Positions 42,996-52,588 of a stretch of 64,000 bases of DNA are shown piece after piece (the first letter of the stretch is position 1; each line of letters begins with the position of its first letter). The stretch spans positions 442,946-506,945 of the forward strand of contig CH672374.1 of NCBI GenBank assembly GCA_000153385.1, read 5' to 3'. A model generated the notes under the pieces. It worked only from the letters and a program-made list of their open reading frames with translations. It was not told the origin of the DNA and ran no database searches. Position numbers and translations under genes: made by a program. The stretch comes from Flavobacteria bacterium BBFL7. Its GTDB lineage: Bacteria; Bacteroidota; Bacteroidia; Flavobacteriales; Flavobacteriaceae.

Positions 42996-45536
42996 ATGAA
43001 GAAACCAATTTTTACTCTCATTGCGTGGCTATTATTCATAGGTCACGCTACGGCACAAGAAAACAGATTATTCCCTACACAACCTAATACAAGTGAGATT
43101 TATCACAACATTGAAAAACTTGGTTTTCTAGGTACCGCACTCTATATCGCAGCGCATCCAGATGATGAAAACACACGTTTAATATCTTGGCTCTCTAATG
43201 ATAAGATGGCACGTACTGGATACTTATCTCTTACCAGAGGTGATGGTGGTCAAAACCTTATAGGTCCAGAATTGCGTGAGCAGTTAGGAATGATACGTAC
43301 TCAAGAATTATTAGAAGCCAGGCATCGTGATGGAGGCGAGCAGTTCTTTACACGCGCAAACGATTTTGGCTATTCTAAACATCCAGATGAAACCCTAGAA
43401 ATATGGAACCAGCAAGAGGTTCTTGAGGACATGGTTCAAATCATAAGAACATTTAAACCAGACGTGATTATTAATCGTTTTAATCATCGTACGCCTGGCA
43501 CAACGCACGGACACCATACTACGAGTGCAATGTTAAGCATGACTGCTTTTAAAACCGCTGGTATGAAAACAGCCTATGCTAGTCAATTAAGTAAATTAGA
43601 TACATGGCAACCACAACGCATATTTTTTAATACCAGTTGGTGGTTTTATGGTAGTGAAGAGGCTTTTGAAAAAGCAGATAAAACAAACCTATTAGAAGTC
43701 GATGCTGGAACCTATTACCCATGGAACGGATTATCTAATAGTGAAATTGCTGCTTTAAGTCGTAGCGAGCATAAATCACAAGGTTTTGGTAGTAGTGGTT
43801 CTCGTGGATCGCAAATAGAATACTTAGAGTACCTCGATGGATCATTCCCTACAGATAAATCAGATCTATTCTCTGGTATTAATACTACATGGACACGAGT
43901 ATCTGGTGGATCTAAAATTCAAACCCAACTCAATAAAATTCTATCGAGTTATGATTTTAAAAATCCTGAAGCTAGCCTAACAGCACTAGCTGAGTTGCAT
44001 CAAGCCATTTTAAAACTTAAAGATGAGCACTGGAAAGCCATCAAATTAAGAGAACTTGAAGATATTATTCTACAAATCACAGGTGTATATGTAGAAGCTA
44101 GTACAAATAAACAATTTGTTACAGATGGTGCTATGACGCCCATCGAAATTGAAGTTACTAATCGATCTCATCAAAACATTGCTGTTTCTTTTACAAGCAA
44201 TACAATGCTCGAACTGGATCAAACCGATCTTAATACATCATCTAACACTAGTACAATTGTAAAAGGAACTCTTGCGATACCACAATATTTTCAACCTACA
44301 TCACCCTATTATCTTAACGAACCAGCAACATTAGGAATGTATACAGTTAAGGCGATGCATGAAAGAGGTCAACCAGAACTGGAGTCACCATTTGCAGTAC
44401 AAGCCACAATAACTATCGAGAATATAAAAATCTATAGAGATTTAAAAATTCAATACAAATCAACAGATCCTGTTCGTGGTGAGATACATGAGCCATTAAA
44501 TGTGGTGCCTGTCGTATCAGTAAGTGTTGAGAATCCTGTGTATGTCTTTAATGAAACTTCACAATCTGTACAAGTAAGTATGACCGCACATTCTAATATA
44601 GAAGCTGGAACGATTGAGCTATGCGCACCTAATGGTTGGAAAGTGACGCCTTCAGAAATTAACTTTGATACTATCAATTCAGGAACAGTACGCAGTTATC
44701 TGTTCCATGTGACGCCACCTAAAACTGCTTCAAAAGGATTCATTTCTGGTCTCGTTAAAATAGGAGAATCAACTTATAGTAAAGAAGTCATTGCTATAGA
44801 TTACAATCATATTCCAGATCAACAGTTAGTGCGCAATAACGCGGCGCAGGTTGTTAAGCCTAACCTTAAGAATAAAGCAACTACTGTAGCTTATATTAAT
44901 GGTGCTGGAGATGATGTAGCGACTGCAATAGAGGCTATAGGTTCTAAGGTCTTCCGTTTTGAACCTAGTGAAGTCCCTAGTGATTTATCAAAATATGACG
45001 CGGTGGTTGTAGGTATTAGGGCATTTAACGTCGCACCTACACAAATGGCGGCTTTACAAGAACGTATTGATCTCTATGTCAAAAATGGTGGAACATTAAT
45101 GATGCAGTATAATACAAGCAGGCGGATAGATCCAGATGCACTTGGGCCTTTACCTATTACGCTTTCGCGAAAGCGTGTTACTGATGAAAACGCTGCTGTA
45201 ACCTTATTAGAGCCTAATCATGCTATCTTAAATCAACCCAATAAAATAACAAGTGTTGATTTTGAAGATTGGGTACAAGAACGTGGATTGTATTTTCCAG
45301 AAAAATGGGATCCAGCGTTCACTCCTATTTTAGGTATGAATGATAAGGGCGAAGAGATGACTAATGGAAGTCTTATAGTTGCTAGACATGGAAATGGACA
45401 TATTATTTACACTGGATTAAGTCTGTTTAGAGAACTACCAGCTGGAGTATCCGGAGCGTATAAATTACTTGCTAATATGATAAGCATAGGTGTTAAGGAT
45501 CAACCTGTTAAAAAGAAAAGTGATGAAAAGTTCTAA
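42996..45536 (+). CDS. PIG-L family deacetylase with long C-terminal region
   Basis: An 846-residue protein with a Sec signal peptide (MKKPIFTLIAWLLFIGHATA, then Q). The PIG-L/LmbE domain (about residues 40-270) has the zinc-binding AAHPDDENTRL motif and the distal GTTHGHHTTSAM histidines. Beyond it are beta-sandwich-like segments and a C-terminal glutamine-amidotransferase-like fold (YDAVVVGIRAFNV, GGTLMMQYNTS, GHIIYTGLSLFREL). Family members hydrolyse N-acetyl groups of sugars; the substrate here is unknown. It overlaps the following small gene by 14 bp. A palindrome copy encodes LSRKR near residue 723. Confidence 0.87.
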   Translation: MKKPIFTLIAWLLFIGHATAQENRLFPTQPNTSEIYHNIEKLGFLGTALYIAAHPDDENTRLISWLSNDKMARTGYLSLTRGDGGQNLIGPELREQLGMIRTQELLEARHRDGGEQFFTRANDFGYSKHPDETLEIWNQQEVLEDMVQIIRTFKPDVIINRFNHRTPGTTHGHHTTSAMLSMTAFKTAGMKTAYASQLSKLDTWQPQRIFFNTSWWFYGSEEAFEKADKTNLLEVDAGTYYPWNGLSNSEIAALSRSEHKSQGFGSSGSRGSQIEYLEYLDGSFPTDKSDLFSGINTTWTRVSGGSKIQTQLNKILSSYDFKNPEASLTALAELHQAILKLKDEHWKAIKLRELEDIILQITGVYVEASTNKQFVTDGAMTPIEIEVTNRSHQNIAVSFTSNTMLELDQTDLNTSSNTSTIVKGTLAIPQYFQPTSPYYLNEPATLGMYTVKAMHERGQPELESPFAVQATITIENIKIYRDLKIQYKSTDPVRGEIHEPLNVVPVVSVSVENPVYVFNETSQSVQVSMTAHSNIEAGTIELCAPNGWKVTPSEINFDTINSGTVRSYLFHVTPPKTASKGFISGLVKIGESTYSKEVIAIDYNHIPDQQLVRNNAAQVVKPNLKNKATTVAYINGAGDDVATAIEAIGSKVFRFEPSEVPSDLSKYDAVVVGIRAFNVAPTQMAALQERIDLYVKNGGTLMMQYNTSRRIDPDALGPLPITLSRKRVTDENAAVTLLEPNHAILNQPNKITSVDFEDWVQERGLYFPEKWDPAFTPILGMNDKGEEMTNGSLIVARHGNGHIIYTGLSLFRELPAGVSGAYKLLANMISIGVKDQPVKKKSDEKF
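45160..45175. repeat. Dispersed 16-bp palindrome, exact copy, in PIG-L gene
   Basis: CGCTTTCGCGAAAGCG, read as LSRKR within TLSRKRVT. Confidence 0.95.
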
Positions 45537-45630
45537 GAAATGGAATCGTATTTACATTCTTGTGATTGTTGCAAACATCATTTTTGCAGCTCTATTTTAC
45601 TTAATTACTGCCGTTTATGGAAATAATTGA
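45523..45630 (+). CDS. 35-residue single-helix membrane protein upstream of symporter
   Basis: A short reading frame (MKSSKKWNRIYILVIVANII, ending AVYGNN) with a basic N-terminus and one membrane helix. It overlaps the end of the PIG-L gene by 14 bp and the symporter start by 14 bp, an arrangement that suggests translational coupling. Small membrane proteins are known next to some sodium/solute symporters, so this may be an accessory subunit. It is identified from frame, hydrophobicity and position only. Confidence 0.65.
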   Translation: MKSSKKWNRIYILVIVANIIFAALFYLITAVYGNN

Positions 45631-47377
45631 TTGGACAATTCTTACATCAACACTAGCCTTTATAGTGTTGTATGGCGTTTATAAAACCCGAGGAAAACAA
45701 ACTAGCGAAGAGTACATTAAAGGTGGTGATGCAAGATGGTGGACGGTAGGACTATCGGTAATGGCAACACAGGCTAGTGCCATAACGTTTTTAAGTACAC
45801 CAGGACAGGCTTATACAGATGGTTTAGAATTTGTTCAGTTCTATTTTGGTCTGCCTATAGCGATTATCATAATTTGCGTGACATTCATTCCCATTTATCA
45901 TAAGCTTAAAGTATATACCGCTTATGAATTTTTAGAAAAGCGATTTGATGTTCAAACCAGATCACTAGCCTCTATCCTATTTCTTATACAACGTGGACTA
46001 GCAGCAGGAATTACAATATATGCTCCTGCTATTATACTAAGTGCCGTACTGGATTGGGAACTTAAATATCTAAATATAATCATAGGAATCCTAGTTATAA
46101 TTTATACTGTATCTGGTGGTACTAAAGCGGTAAACGTTACCCAAAAGCAGCAAATGATTATCATTATGGCCGGTATGATTACCGCATTTGTACTAATTGT
46201 TACACAGTTACCTGATAATGTAACCTTTGACAATGCGTTAACCATGGCCGGTAGCGCAGATAAGATGAAGATTTTAGATTTTGACTTTTCATTAAATGAT
46301 CGTTACAACGTATGGAGCGCCATTTTTGGTGCAAGTTTTTTAATGTTGAGCTATTTTGGGACTGATCAATCGCAAGTACAACGTTACCTGTCTGGTAAAT
46401 CTATTAAGCAAATGCGTATCGGCTTATTATTTAATGGTTTACTTAAAGTACCGATGCAATTCTTTATCCTTATGGTAGGTGTTATGGTTTTTGTATTCTA
46501 TCAATTTAATGATACACCTTTGAACTTTAATCCTGCTGCCGAAAAAGCTGTTATGGAAAGTGAATATGCTGCAGATTATAAAGCCTTACAAGAGCGCCAC
46601 TACTCTATCCTGCATGAAAAGCAAACCATGCAACAGAACTATGCCAAAAAACTGAACAATCAATACATAGCACCTGAAGATAAATTAGAGACACGTCTCG
46701 ACTATTTCCGCCAGGCAGAAGAAGAAAACAGAGAAGCTGCAAGACAATTAATAGCCAGAGCAGACGATGGAATCGAAACTAACGATAAGGATTTTGTTTT
46801 CATTCATTTTATTCTTCACCATTTACCTAAAGGATTAATAGGTCTTTTACTTGCCGTAATTTTAAGTGCTGCAATGAGCTCTACAGCGTCAGAATTAAAT
46901 GCTTTAAGCTCCACGACTGCTGTAGATATTTATAAACGCTTTAAACATAACGATAGTAAAGATGATGATCATTATGTGCGCATGAGTAAATGGTTTACTC
47001 TTATGTGGGGAATCATCGCTATTGTTTTTGCGAGCGTTGTATCGTTATTTGATAACTTAATACAGCTAGTGAACATCATAGGGTCATTATTTTACGGGAC
47101 TATTTTAGGAATTTTCTTAGTGGCATTTTATTTGAAAAAAGTGCGTGGTCGAGCGATTTTTATTGCGGCGTTGATTTCAGAAGCTATTGTGATTCTAGTT
47201 TATTGTTTTACAGAGTTTACACCTATTGGATACATTGAACTGTTAGACTGGATGAGACTACCTTTCTTATGGTTAAATCCATTGGGAGCTTTAATTACTG
47301 TTGGGCTGGCTTGGTTGATAGAATCTAGTGGTTCAAAAAATGATAATGATCAAATTACACACATTCAAGACGTTTAA
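45617..47377 (+). CDS. Sodium:solute symporter family protein
   Basis: A 586-residue SSS-family transporter with about 13-14 membrane helices. The sodium-site region and early motif are clear (TSEEYIKGGDARWWTVGLSV, then TQASAITFLSTPG), as is the later AAMSSTASELNALSSTT. Between two helices there is a long hydrophilic insertion of about 80 residues (about 315-390, rich in Glu, Arg and Gln) that looks like a coiled coil. Substrate unknown; sugars or sialic-acid-like compounds would fit the neighbouring PIG-L deacetylase, by inference only. Confidence 0.88.
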   Translation: MEIIDWTILTSTLAFIVLYGVYKTRGKQTSEEYIKGGDARWWTVGLSVMATQASAITFLSTPGQAYTDGLEFVQFYFGLPIAIIIICVTFIPIYHKLKVYTAYEFLEKRFDVQTRSLASILFLIQRGLAAGITIYAPAIILSAVLDWELKYLNIIIGILVIIYTVSGGTKAVNVTQKQQMIIIMAGMITAFVLIVTQLPDNVTFDNALTMAGSADKMKILDFDFSLNDRYNVWSAIFGASFLMLSYFGTDQSQVQRYLSGKSIKQMRIGLLFNGLLKVPMQFFILMVGVMVFVFYQFNDTPLNFNPAAEKAVMESEYAADYKALQERHYSILHEKQTMQQNYAKKLNNQYIAPEDKLETRLDYFRQAEEENREAARQLIARADDGIETNDKDFVFIHFILHHLPKGLIGLLLAVILSAAMSSTASELNALSSTTAVDIYKRFKHNDSKDDDHYVRMSKWFTLMWGIIAIVFASVVSLFDNLIQLVNIIGSLFYGTILGIFLVAFYLKKVRGRAIFIAALISEAIVILVYCFTEFTPIGYIELLDWMRLPFLWLNPLGALITVGLAWLIESSGSKNDNDQITHIQDV

Positions 47378-47390
47378 ATTTTAAAATCAT

Positions 47391-47897
47391 ATGATACATT
47401 ATTATTACTCTGACGGCATAAATGAGTTCGGCCCGTTTAATTTGAATGAGTTAAAAGAAAAGGCATTACGTCCTGATTTTAAGATTAGAACTGAGAATAA
47501 AAGTTTTGTTGCAACTGCATCTAACATTGCAGAATTAGATGTTTTATTTCAAAAGCCTGCTGCAGCTGTTCAAAATGTGACCTTCCATAAGCAAACTAAT
47601 TTACAACCGGCTACCCAGAAGTCATCAAGCGATAAATTATTGATTGCAACTCTTATTTTGTGGTTATCAACAATGTTGTTAAATGCTATTGTGAGTGCCA
47701 TTTTTAGTTATAGTTACTCTTCAAATTCTCAATATATCTTTTTGGGATTAGTTAACTTAATTTCGGCTGCATTACCATTATTGATAGCTTTAAGTATTAA
47801 GAACAAAACGCTTAAGGTTATTGGAATTATTATCGCTATAATCCTTACTATAAGGTTTATTTTCGGTGCAGTCCAGTTGATGACCTTTTCGTTTTAA
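47391..47897 (+). CDS. GYF-like domain membrane protein, hypothetical
   Basis: A 168-residue protein. The first 50 residues resemble a GYF_2 domain (HYYYSDGINEFGPFNLNELK); a polar linker follows, and then three membrane helices (about residues 83-105, 113-133 and 137-160). It starts 13 bp after the symporter stop and is followed by a terminator shared with the convergent DUF2911 gene. No function can be assigned. Confidence 0.75.
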   Translation: MIHYYYSDGINEFGPFNLNELKEKALRPDFKIRTENKSFVATASNIAELDVLFQKPAAAVQNVTFHKQTNLQPATQKSSSDKLLIATLILWLSTMLLNAIVSAIFSYSYSSNSQYIFLGLVNLISAALPLLIALSIKNKTLKVIGIIIAIILTIRFIFGAVQLMTFSF

Positions 47898-47900
47898 ATA

Positions 47901-47936
47901 AAAAAAAGCCACTTAATTTCGTAAGTGGCTTTTTTA
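47901..47936 (+). terminator. Bidirectional intrinsic terminator
   Basis: Stem AAGCCACTTA / TAAGTGGCTT with an A-run before and T-run after. Serves the plus-strand gene ending at 47897 and probably the minus-strand DUF2911 gene. Confidence 0.9.
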
Positions 47937-47939
47937 ATA

Positions 47940-47955
47940 CGCTTTCGCAAAAGCG
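47940..47955. repeat. Dispersed palindrome variant (15/16), intergenic
   Basis: CGCTTTCGCAAAAGCG, 4 bp after the T-tract of the terminator. Confidence 0.88.
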
Positions 47956-47972
47956 ATGTTATTTACAGATTA

Positions 47973-48818
47973 TTACATCTTAACGCCCCATTCTTTAAGG
48001 CTATCTTTATTCATCTTTACATAGTCGGCATTACCAGCAGCAGTAGCTAATGCTAGAGACTGCTTTGCAGATGCAATGGCTGCACTCGTATTGCCCATTT
48101 TTGCTTCAATAAGAGATTTTTTACGTAACATCCAAAAGGCTTTAGGGCTCAATACAGTTGCCTTAGTAATCCATTCATGTGCTTTTTCTAAATCTTTACC
48201 AGCATCAAGATAAAAAGATGCTGCAGAATAGTAATCGTTTGCACTAGGACCTGCCATTACTTTATCAATACTAGCTTGAGTTTTGGCCTTAGTAGGAACT
48301 GTAAATGGTACGGCAACCATAGTATTAGCCCACATGATTTGCAAGTGAGCACCTTCCATGTTAATTTCATTAATTGCCATGGTAAAACTTTCTTGAGAGT
48401 TTTTTAGTTTGCTTACCGGTACGGTAACCATAGCAGCTACTTTAGAATCATCCCATTCACTAGGTGTTCCCCAATTACTATGGTCTGTATAGAAGTAAAT
48501 GTCCCATTCTTTTTTACCAGGCTTTGTAAATACTGCATAAGTTCCAGCTTTTAAATCTTTACCTGCAATCATCACATTATCAGAGAAGGTAATTTTAGAA
48601 TTAGCATTTGCACCGGTTCTCCACATTTTATCATATGGAACTAAATCTCCAAAAATATCTCTATCTCTCATCGCTGGTCTAGAGTATTCAAGTGTAACTT
48701 CCGTAAGACCAACGGTCTGTTTTACCATAGCACTAGGACTAGGTTGTGGTGCTTCTATTTGTGCAGTAAGAGTTGTAGCTACAAATAATGACAAAAATGC
48801 AAGTAATGTATATTTCAT
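47973..48818 (-). CDS. DUF2911 domain-containing secreted protein with TPR-like tail
   Basis: A 281-residue protein. A Sec signal peptide (MKYTLLAFLSLFVATTLTAQ) is followed by DUF2911 (about residues 25-170: YSRPAMRDRDIFGDLVPYDK, WRTGANANSKITF, AGTYAVFTKPGKKEWDIYF) and an alpha-helical TPR-like region (LEKAHEWITKATVLSPKAFW). Common in Bacteroidota; function unknown, predicted periplasmic. Confidence 0.88.
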   Translation of the reverse strand: MKYTLLAFLSLFVATTLTAQIEAPQPSPSAMVKQTVGLTEVTLEYSRPAMRDRDIFGDLVPYDKMWRTGANANSKITFSDNVMIAGKDLKAGTYAVFTKPGKKEWDIYFYTDHSNWGTPSEWDDSKVAAMVTVPVSKLKNSQESFTMAINEINMEGAHLQIMWANTMVAVPFTVPTKAKTQASIDKVMAGPSANDYYSAASFYLDAGKDLEKAHEWITKATVLSPKAFWMLRKKSLIEAKMGNTSAAIASAKQSLALATAAGNADYVKMNKDSLKEWGVKM

Positions 48819-48895
48819 AATCGGAAAATTGAATTAATTTAAGTGTAAATAAACAGCTTTTCTAGAAAATCTATTGTTAGGATTTTCTTAATAAC

Positions 48896-49297
48896 CTATG
48901 CTTTGGCACTAGAGAAGAAAATCATTTTAACGGCAACAATTATTAAGATAACTCCAAAAATCTTTTTCAATAATTGTTGATTAATACTAATCGCTAGTTT
49001 AGTACCAAAGTAACCACCAAAAACAAATGCTACTGCAATCACTAAAGCATATCGCCAGTCCAATTCATGGCCATTCTTATGATAGGTATAGGCCGCAAGA
49101 AAAGTAACAGGAACAGCTAGTACGGCAAGACTTAATCCTTGAGCTTGATGCTGACTATAGCCTAGAAACCATATCGCTAGTGGCACCATAATAACGCCAC
49201 CACCTACTCCTACACTACCGCTTAAAAATCCAGCTAATAACCCTAATAGTAATAAGAGTAAAATAATTTCTAATGTCATTTTCTTTTTTGGTTTCAT
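48896..49297 (-). CDS. Half-length TSUP (TauE/SafE-like) membrane protein
   Basis: A 133-residue protein with four membrane helices and the TSUP signature SGSVGVGGGVIMVP. TSUP transporters are usually about 250 residues with two such halves; only one is present, and no second half lies nearby, so a dimer would be needed. Start ATG 49297 lies 2 bp after the cardiolipin synthase stop; another possible ATG is at 49279, and one at 49316-49318 would overlap the upstream gene. Probably co-transcribed with slt and cls. Substrate unknown. Confidence 0.78.
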   Translation of the reverse strand: MKPKKKMTLEIILLLLLLGLLAGFLSGSVGVGGGVIMVPLAIWFLGYSQHQAQGLSLAVLAVPVTFLAAYTYHKNGHELDWRYALVIAVAFVFGGYFGTKLAISINQQLLKKIFGVILIIVAVKMIFFSSAKA

Positions 49298-49299
49298 AG

Positions 49300-50769
49300 T
49301 TATAATAAAGGTGCCCACAATCTACAAAAAGACTCTTTAAACTTATTTACTTTATCTCTTTTTATCCACAAATCTAGTAACACCTCTTCGCAATCCTCAA
49401 GATCTTTTTGAAATTGATCATTCAGTTCTACAGAGATTTCCTCGTCATAGATTAATGCATTAATCTCAAAATTAATATCAAAACTACGGTAATCCATGTT
49501 AGAGGTTCCTATGGTACAAAACATATCATCCACGACCATCGTTTTTGCGTGTAGCATTCCTTTATGATACCAATGCACATAAATACCGCTTTCTAATAAA
49601 CCTTCAAAATAAGATCGCGATGCATATCGAGCAGCCCAACTATCTCCTTTTTTAGGAACCATTATATGAATCTCTACTCCACTACGTGCAGCACTTTTTA
49701 AGCTCGTTAAAATAGCCTCATTAGGGATAAAATATGGTGTGGTAATATAAATGCTTTTCTCGGCTGTATTGATAGCTATAAATAGAGCTTCCATAATATT
49801 TGCCCAGTCTGTATCTGGACCACTTGCCGCTATCTGAACCGCTTTATTTTCTGGACAATCAATCTCTGGAAAATAGCTAGATGGTATTTCATAATTTTCA
49901 TCTTGCCTTTTTACAAAATACCAATTTAATAACCATTGTGCTTGAAGACTTTTTACCGCATGACCTTCAATACGTAAATGTGTGTCGCGCCAGAATTGCC
50001 CATTATGATTTACTGGTTCGTTCACATAATCATCGCTTATGTTTACACCACCTATATATCCTATACTGCCGTCTATGATAAATATTTTACGGTGATCACG
50101 ATAATTTGCTTTACGAGTAAATTTTGAAAACAATACTGGCATAAAAGCCTCATATTCAATACCGGCCGCGGTCATTCTTTTTTTAGTAGCATTAGAAATA
50201 GAACTACCTACAGAATCATAAATAATTTTAACTTCAATACCACGTTCTGCAGCATCTATTAGGGCATTAATCACATCAGTACCGATGTGGTCATCACTTA
50301 ATATAAAATACTCGAGATGAATATGGTTTTTAGCATTCTTGACATCTTTAAAAACTCGGTCAAATTTTGATCTTCCGTTAATCAATATATCTAAATTATT
50401 GCGCAGTGTAAGTGGCGCTGCCTGGTTGTGCCTTAAAAGCTTAACCATTTTAAGTCTATCTATAAGAAATGTCTCTTCATACTTATCGAGATCATCATTT
50501 GATATGTGTAAACGCTTATTCCAGTTTTGAATAAGTTCATTTGCATTCAAGTCTTTGCGCTTAAATATTTTAGATTTTCGATACTCAAGACCAAAAAAGT
50601 AATAAATTCCTAGACCTAAAAATGGCAAGGCTACTAAAAATAATAAAGAAGAAACTGTTTTACGAGGATTCTGGTTACTGCGGATTAAAAAAAATGCGGC
50701 ACTTAATGCTACCACATAATTTATGATTAGCAAGCTTAAAAACCAATTACTAAGAACCCAGTTTAACAT
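49300..50769 (-). CDS. cls: Cardiolipin synthase
   Basis: A 489-residue phospholipase D-superfamily enzyme. Two N-terminal membrane helices are followed by two HKD motifs: the first in NYRDHRKIFIIDGSIGYIGG, and the second, HAKTMVVDDMFCTIGTSNMD. This is the standard architecture and length for bacterial cardiolipin synthases, which condense phosphatidylglycerol at the inner membrane. It is separated by 2 bp from both its upstream lytic transglycosylase and its downstream TSUP gene. Confidence 0.93.
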   Translation of the reverse strand: MLNWVLSNWFLSLLIINYVVALSAAFFLIRSNQNPRKTVSSLLFLVALPFLGLGIYYFFGLEYRKSKIFKRKDLNANELIQNWNKRLHISNDDLDKYEETFLIDRLKMVKLLRHNQAAPLTLRNNLDILINGRSKFDRVFKDVKNAKNHIHLEYFILSDDHIGTDVINALIDAAERGIEVKIIYDSVGSSISNATKKRMTAAGIEYEAFMPVLFSKFTRKANYRDHRKIFIIDGSIGYIGGVNISDDYVNEPVNHNGQFWRDTHLRIEGHAVKSLQAQWLLNWYFVKRQDENYEIPSSYFPEIDCPENKAVQIAASGPDTDWANIMEALFIAINTAEKSIYITTPYFIPNEAILTSLKSAARSGVEIHIMVPKKGDSWAARYASRSYFEGLLESGIYVHWYHKGMLHAKTMVVDDMFCTIGTSNMDYRSFDINFEINALIYDEEISVELNDQFQKDLEDCEEVLLDLWIKRDKVNKFKESFCRLWAPLL

Positions 50770-50771
50770 GA

Positions 50772-51710
50772 CTAGTCGTAGTATCCGTTTTCTGGGATTT
50801 CTATTTCATATAACTTACCCGACTTATTATTGAGTTTATTTTCTCTTAACCACGGATTGTGGATTTTTAAGATTTTATAGTTGATAGAGTTCGCTTTTGC
50901 GAAAGCGGCCAAATCATCAATCTCATAGTCTACTAATATCTTTTTAGTAGGTACCTGATAATAGTACTGCTCTGGCTCTATATTAAAACCAAAACTTTCA
51001 GGATTTTTAAGAATTTCTTTTAATGCTAGAATTCTAAATACATATCTACCTGTCTCCTGCCCTAACAATAAATCATAATAAGAAGTTGCTTGTTGTCGCT
51101 CTAATTCTCTATTAACACCAGCATTTCCTGCATTATAAGCGGCAGCAGCAAGTGTCCATGTTCCCATTCTCTCTTTACTATCCTTAAGATATTTACAAGC
51201 AGCACGTGTCGCTTTCTCTAGGTGATAACGCTCATCTACATTACTATTCACCTCTAGATTCAATTCTTTACCTGTGGCACTCATAATTTGCCAGAAACCA
51301 CTAGCTCCAGCAGGTGACTTTACATTATCTAAACCACTTTCAATCACTGCTAGATATTTAAAATCGTCAGGAATCCCTTCTTCAGCTAGTATAGGCTCAA
51401 TAATAGGAAAGTATTTCTTTGATTTTTTGACAAGCATAATACCATTGGATTGCCAATAGGTATTGACTAGAAACTCTCTATCTGCACGTTCTTTAATATC
51501 CGGATTGTGTAAAGGAACCGATTCTCCTGCAAAATCTAGAGTCTTAGGCAAATCCAATGCATATACTCCATAATCGCCCACACGTGATGGATCTTTTAAC
51601 TCTGTAGTCTTCATAGGCTCCATTTCTTGAAGACTGGAGTTTTGTTGCACAGCACTAACTGCTAGCAATAAAACGACTACAATTCCTGCTCCTAATAATA
51701 TCTTTTTCAT
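50772..51710 (-). CDS. Lytic murein transglycosylase (SLT domain)
   Basis: A 312-residue protein with an N-terminal membrane/signal helix (KKILLGAGIVVVLLLAVSAV). The SLT domain (about residues 110-245) has the catalytic Glu in YLAVIESGLDNVKSPAGASG, FWQIM and the AAAYNAGNAGVNREL motif, as in MltD-like enzymes that cleave peptidoglycan to 1,6-anhydro ends. The C-terminus has a LysM-like segment (residues about 255-305) that carries AFAKA from a palindrome copy. First gene of the slt-cls-TSUP operon; TATCTTTA, one base off the -7 consensus, lies at 51729-51736. Confidence 0.9.
   Translation of the reverse strand: MKKILLGAGIVVVLLLAVSAVQQNSSLQEMEPMKTTELKDPSRVGDYGVYALDLPKTLDFAGESVPLHNPDIKERADREFLVNTYWQSNGIMLVKKSKKYFPIIEPILAEEGIPDDFKYLAVIESGLDNVKSPAGASGFWQIMSATGKELNLEVNSNVDERYHLEKATRAACKYLKDSKERMGTWTLAAAAYNAGNAGVNRELERQQATSYYDLLLGQETGRYVFRILALKEILKNPESFGFNIEPEQYYYQVPTKKILVDYEIDDLAAFAKANSINYKILKIHNPWLRENKLNNKSGKLYEIEIPENGYYD
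50892..50907. repeat. Dispersed palindrome variant (15/16) in transglycosylase gene
   Basis: CGCTTTTGCGAAAGCG, read on the minus strand as AFAKA within LAAFAKANS. Confidence 0.88.
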
Positions 51711-51761
51711 GCGTTCTATTTTGGGTTTAAAGATAAGTGAATCCCACTGAGTCTAAAACTG

Positions 51762-52409
51762 TTATTGTAAAATGATTTGAGGTAAGTTATCATTAAACCA
51801 GCGAAATCGATCTATTATCATAATATGAGTGCCATTGGGTACAATAATGGAATCTTCTATATACTTAATGGGAAAAATGGGATCTTTATCGCCATGAATA
51901 TGAATTACATTTTCAGGCTTCTCATTTTGATCCCAATTGATAATAGTATCTAATGCCCAATCTAAATAACGCCTATCATTTACAGATAAGTATTTTTTAT
52001 ATAAGTCTAATTTTTTAGGTGCGATACCAAAACTGTATTTCATGAGCAACTCTATGTTCTCAAATAAACGGGTAGGCACCATTTTATGGAGCTTAGTCGC
52101 CTTACTTAAATGCATACGTCTAGGAAACTCATGGTTGGTTTTTGCACTAGAAATAATAATCGTTTTGCGAACTCTAATTTGTTTAGCGATTTCTTGAACT
52201 ATAATACCTCCAAATGAGACTCCAACCATTACAGGATTGTCATGTTGGATTTGTTCAATTAATCGGGCTACGTAATTACTTAAAGATTCATTTTTTTCTG
52301 GTATTACCCAATGCATGAAATGAATTTCAAATTGATCTGTAGGTAGTTTAATATTCTCAAATATCAAATCAGACGCTGCCATACCAGGCATAAAGTATAC
52401 TGCAATCAT
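51762..52409 (-). CDS. Alpha/beta hydrolase family protein
   Basis: A 215-residue protein with the nucleophile elbow GVSFGG (Ser about residue 80), the acid in HIHGDKDPIFP and the His in NGTHIMI, a complete catalytic triad for an alpha/beta hydrolase. It has no signal peptide and is shorter than most esterases, having little lid. It stands alone in its strand context. Substrate unknown. Confidence 0.8.
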   Translation of the reverse strand: MIAVYFMPGMAASDLIFENIKLPTDQFEIHFMHWVIPEKNESLSNYVARLIEQIQHDNPVMVGVSFGGIIVQEIAKQIRVRKTIIISSAKTNHEFPRRMHLSKATKLHKMVPTRLFENIELLMKYSFGIAPKKLDLYKKYLSVNDRRYLDWALDTIINWDQNEKPENVIHIHGDKDPIFPIKYIEDSIIVPNGTHIMIIDRFRWFNDNLPQIILQ

Positions 52410-52588
52410 AATTATAAGAATAGATTTAAAATCAATGTTTTAACAGAAGCTATGATTAAGAAATTGTTATTTTAAAGTATCTTTACAAAGTTATAAGAGC
52501 AATTTTTACGCTTTCACTAATCAACCACAAAGTTTTAATAAACTTATCCTTTAGTGAATATACCTAATTCTATTAGGAGTTAAAAAGA

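Noticed and set aside
52508..52520. ACGCTTTCACTAA as a half palindrome
   Set aside because: Only the left half matches; too short to claim.
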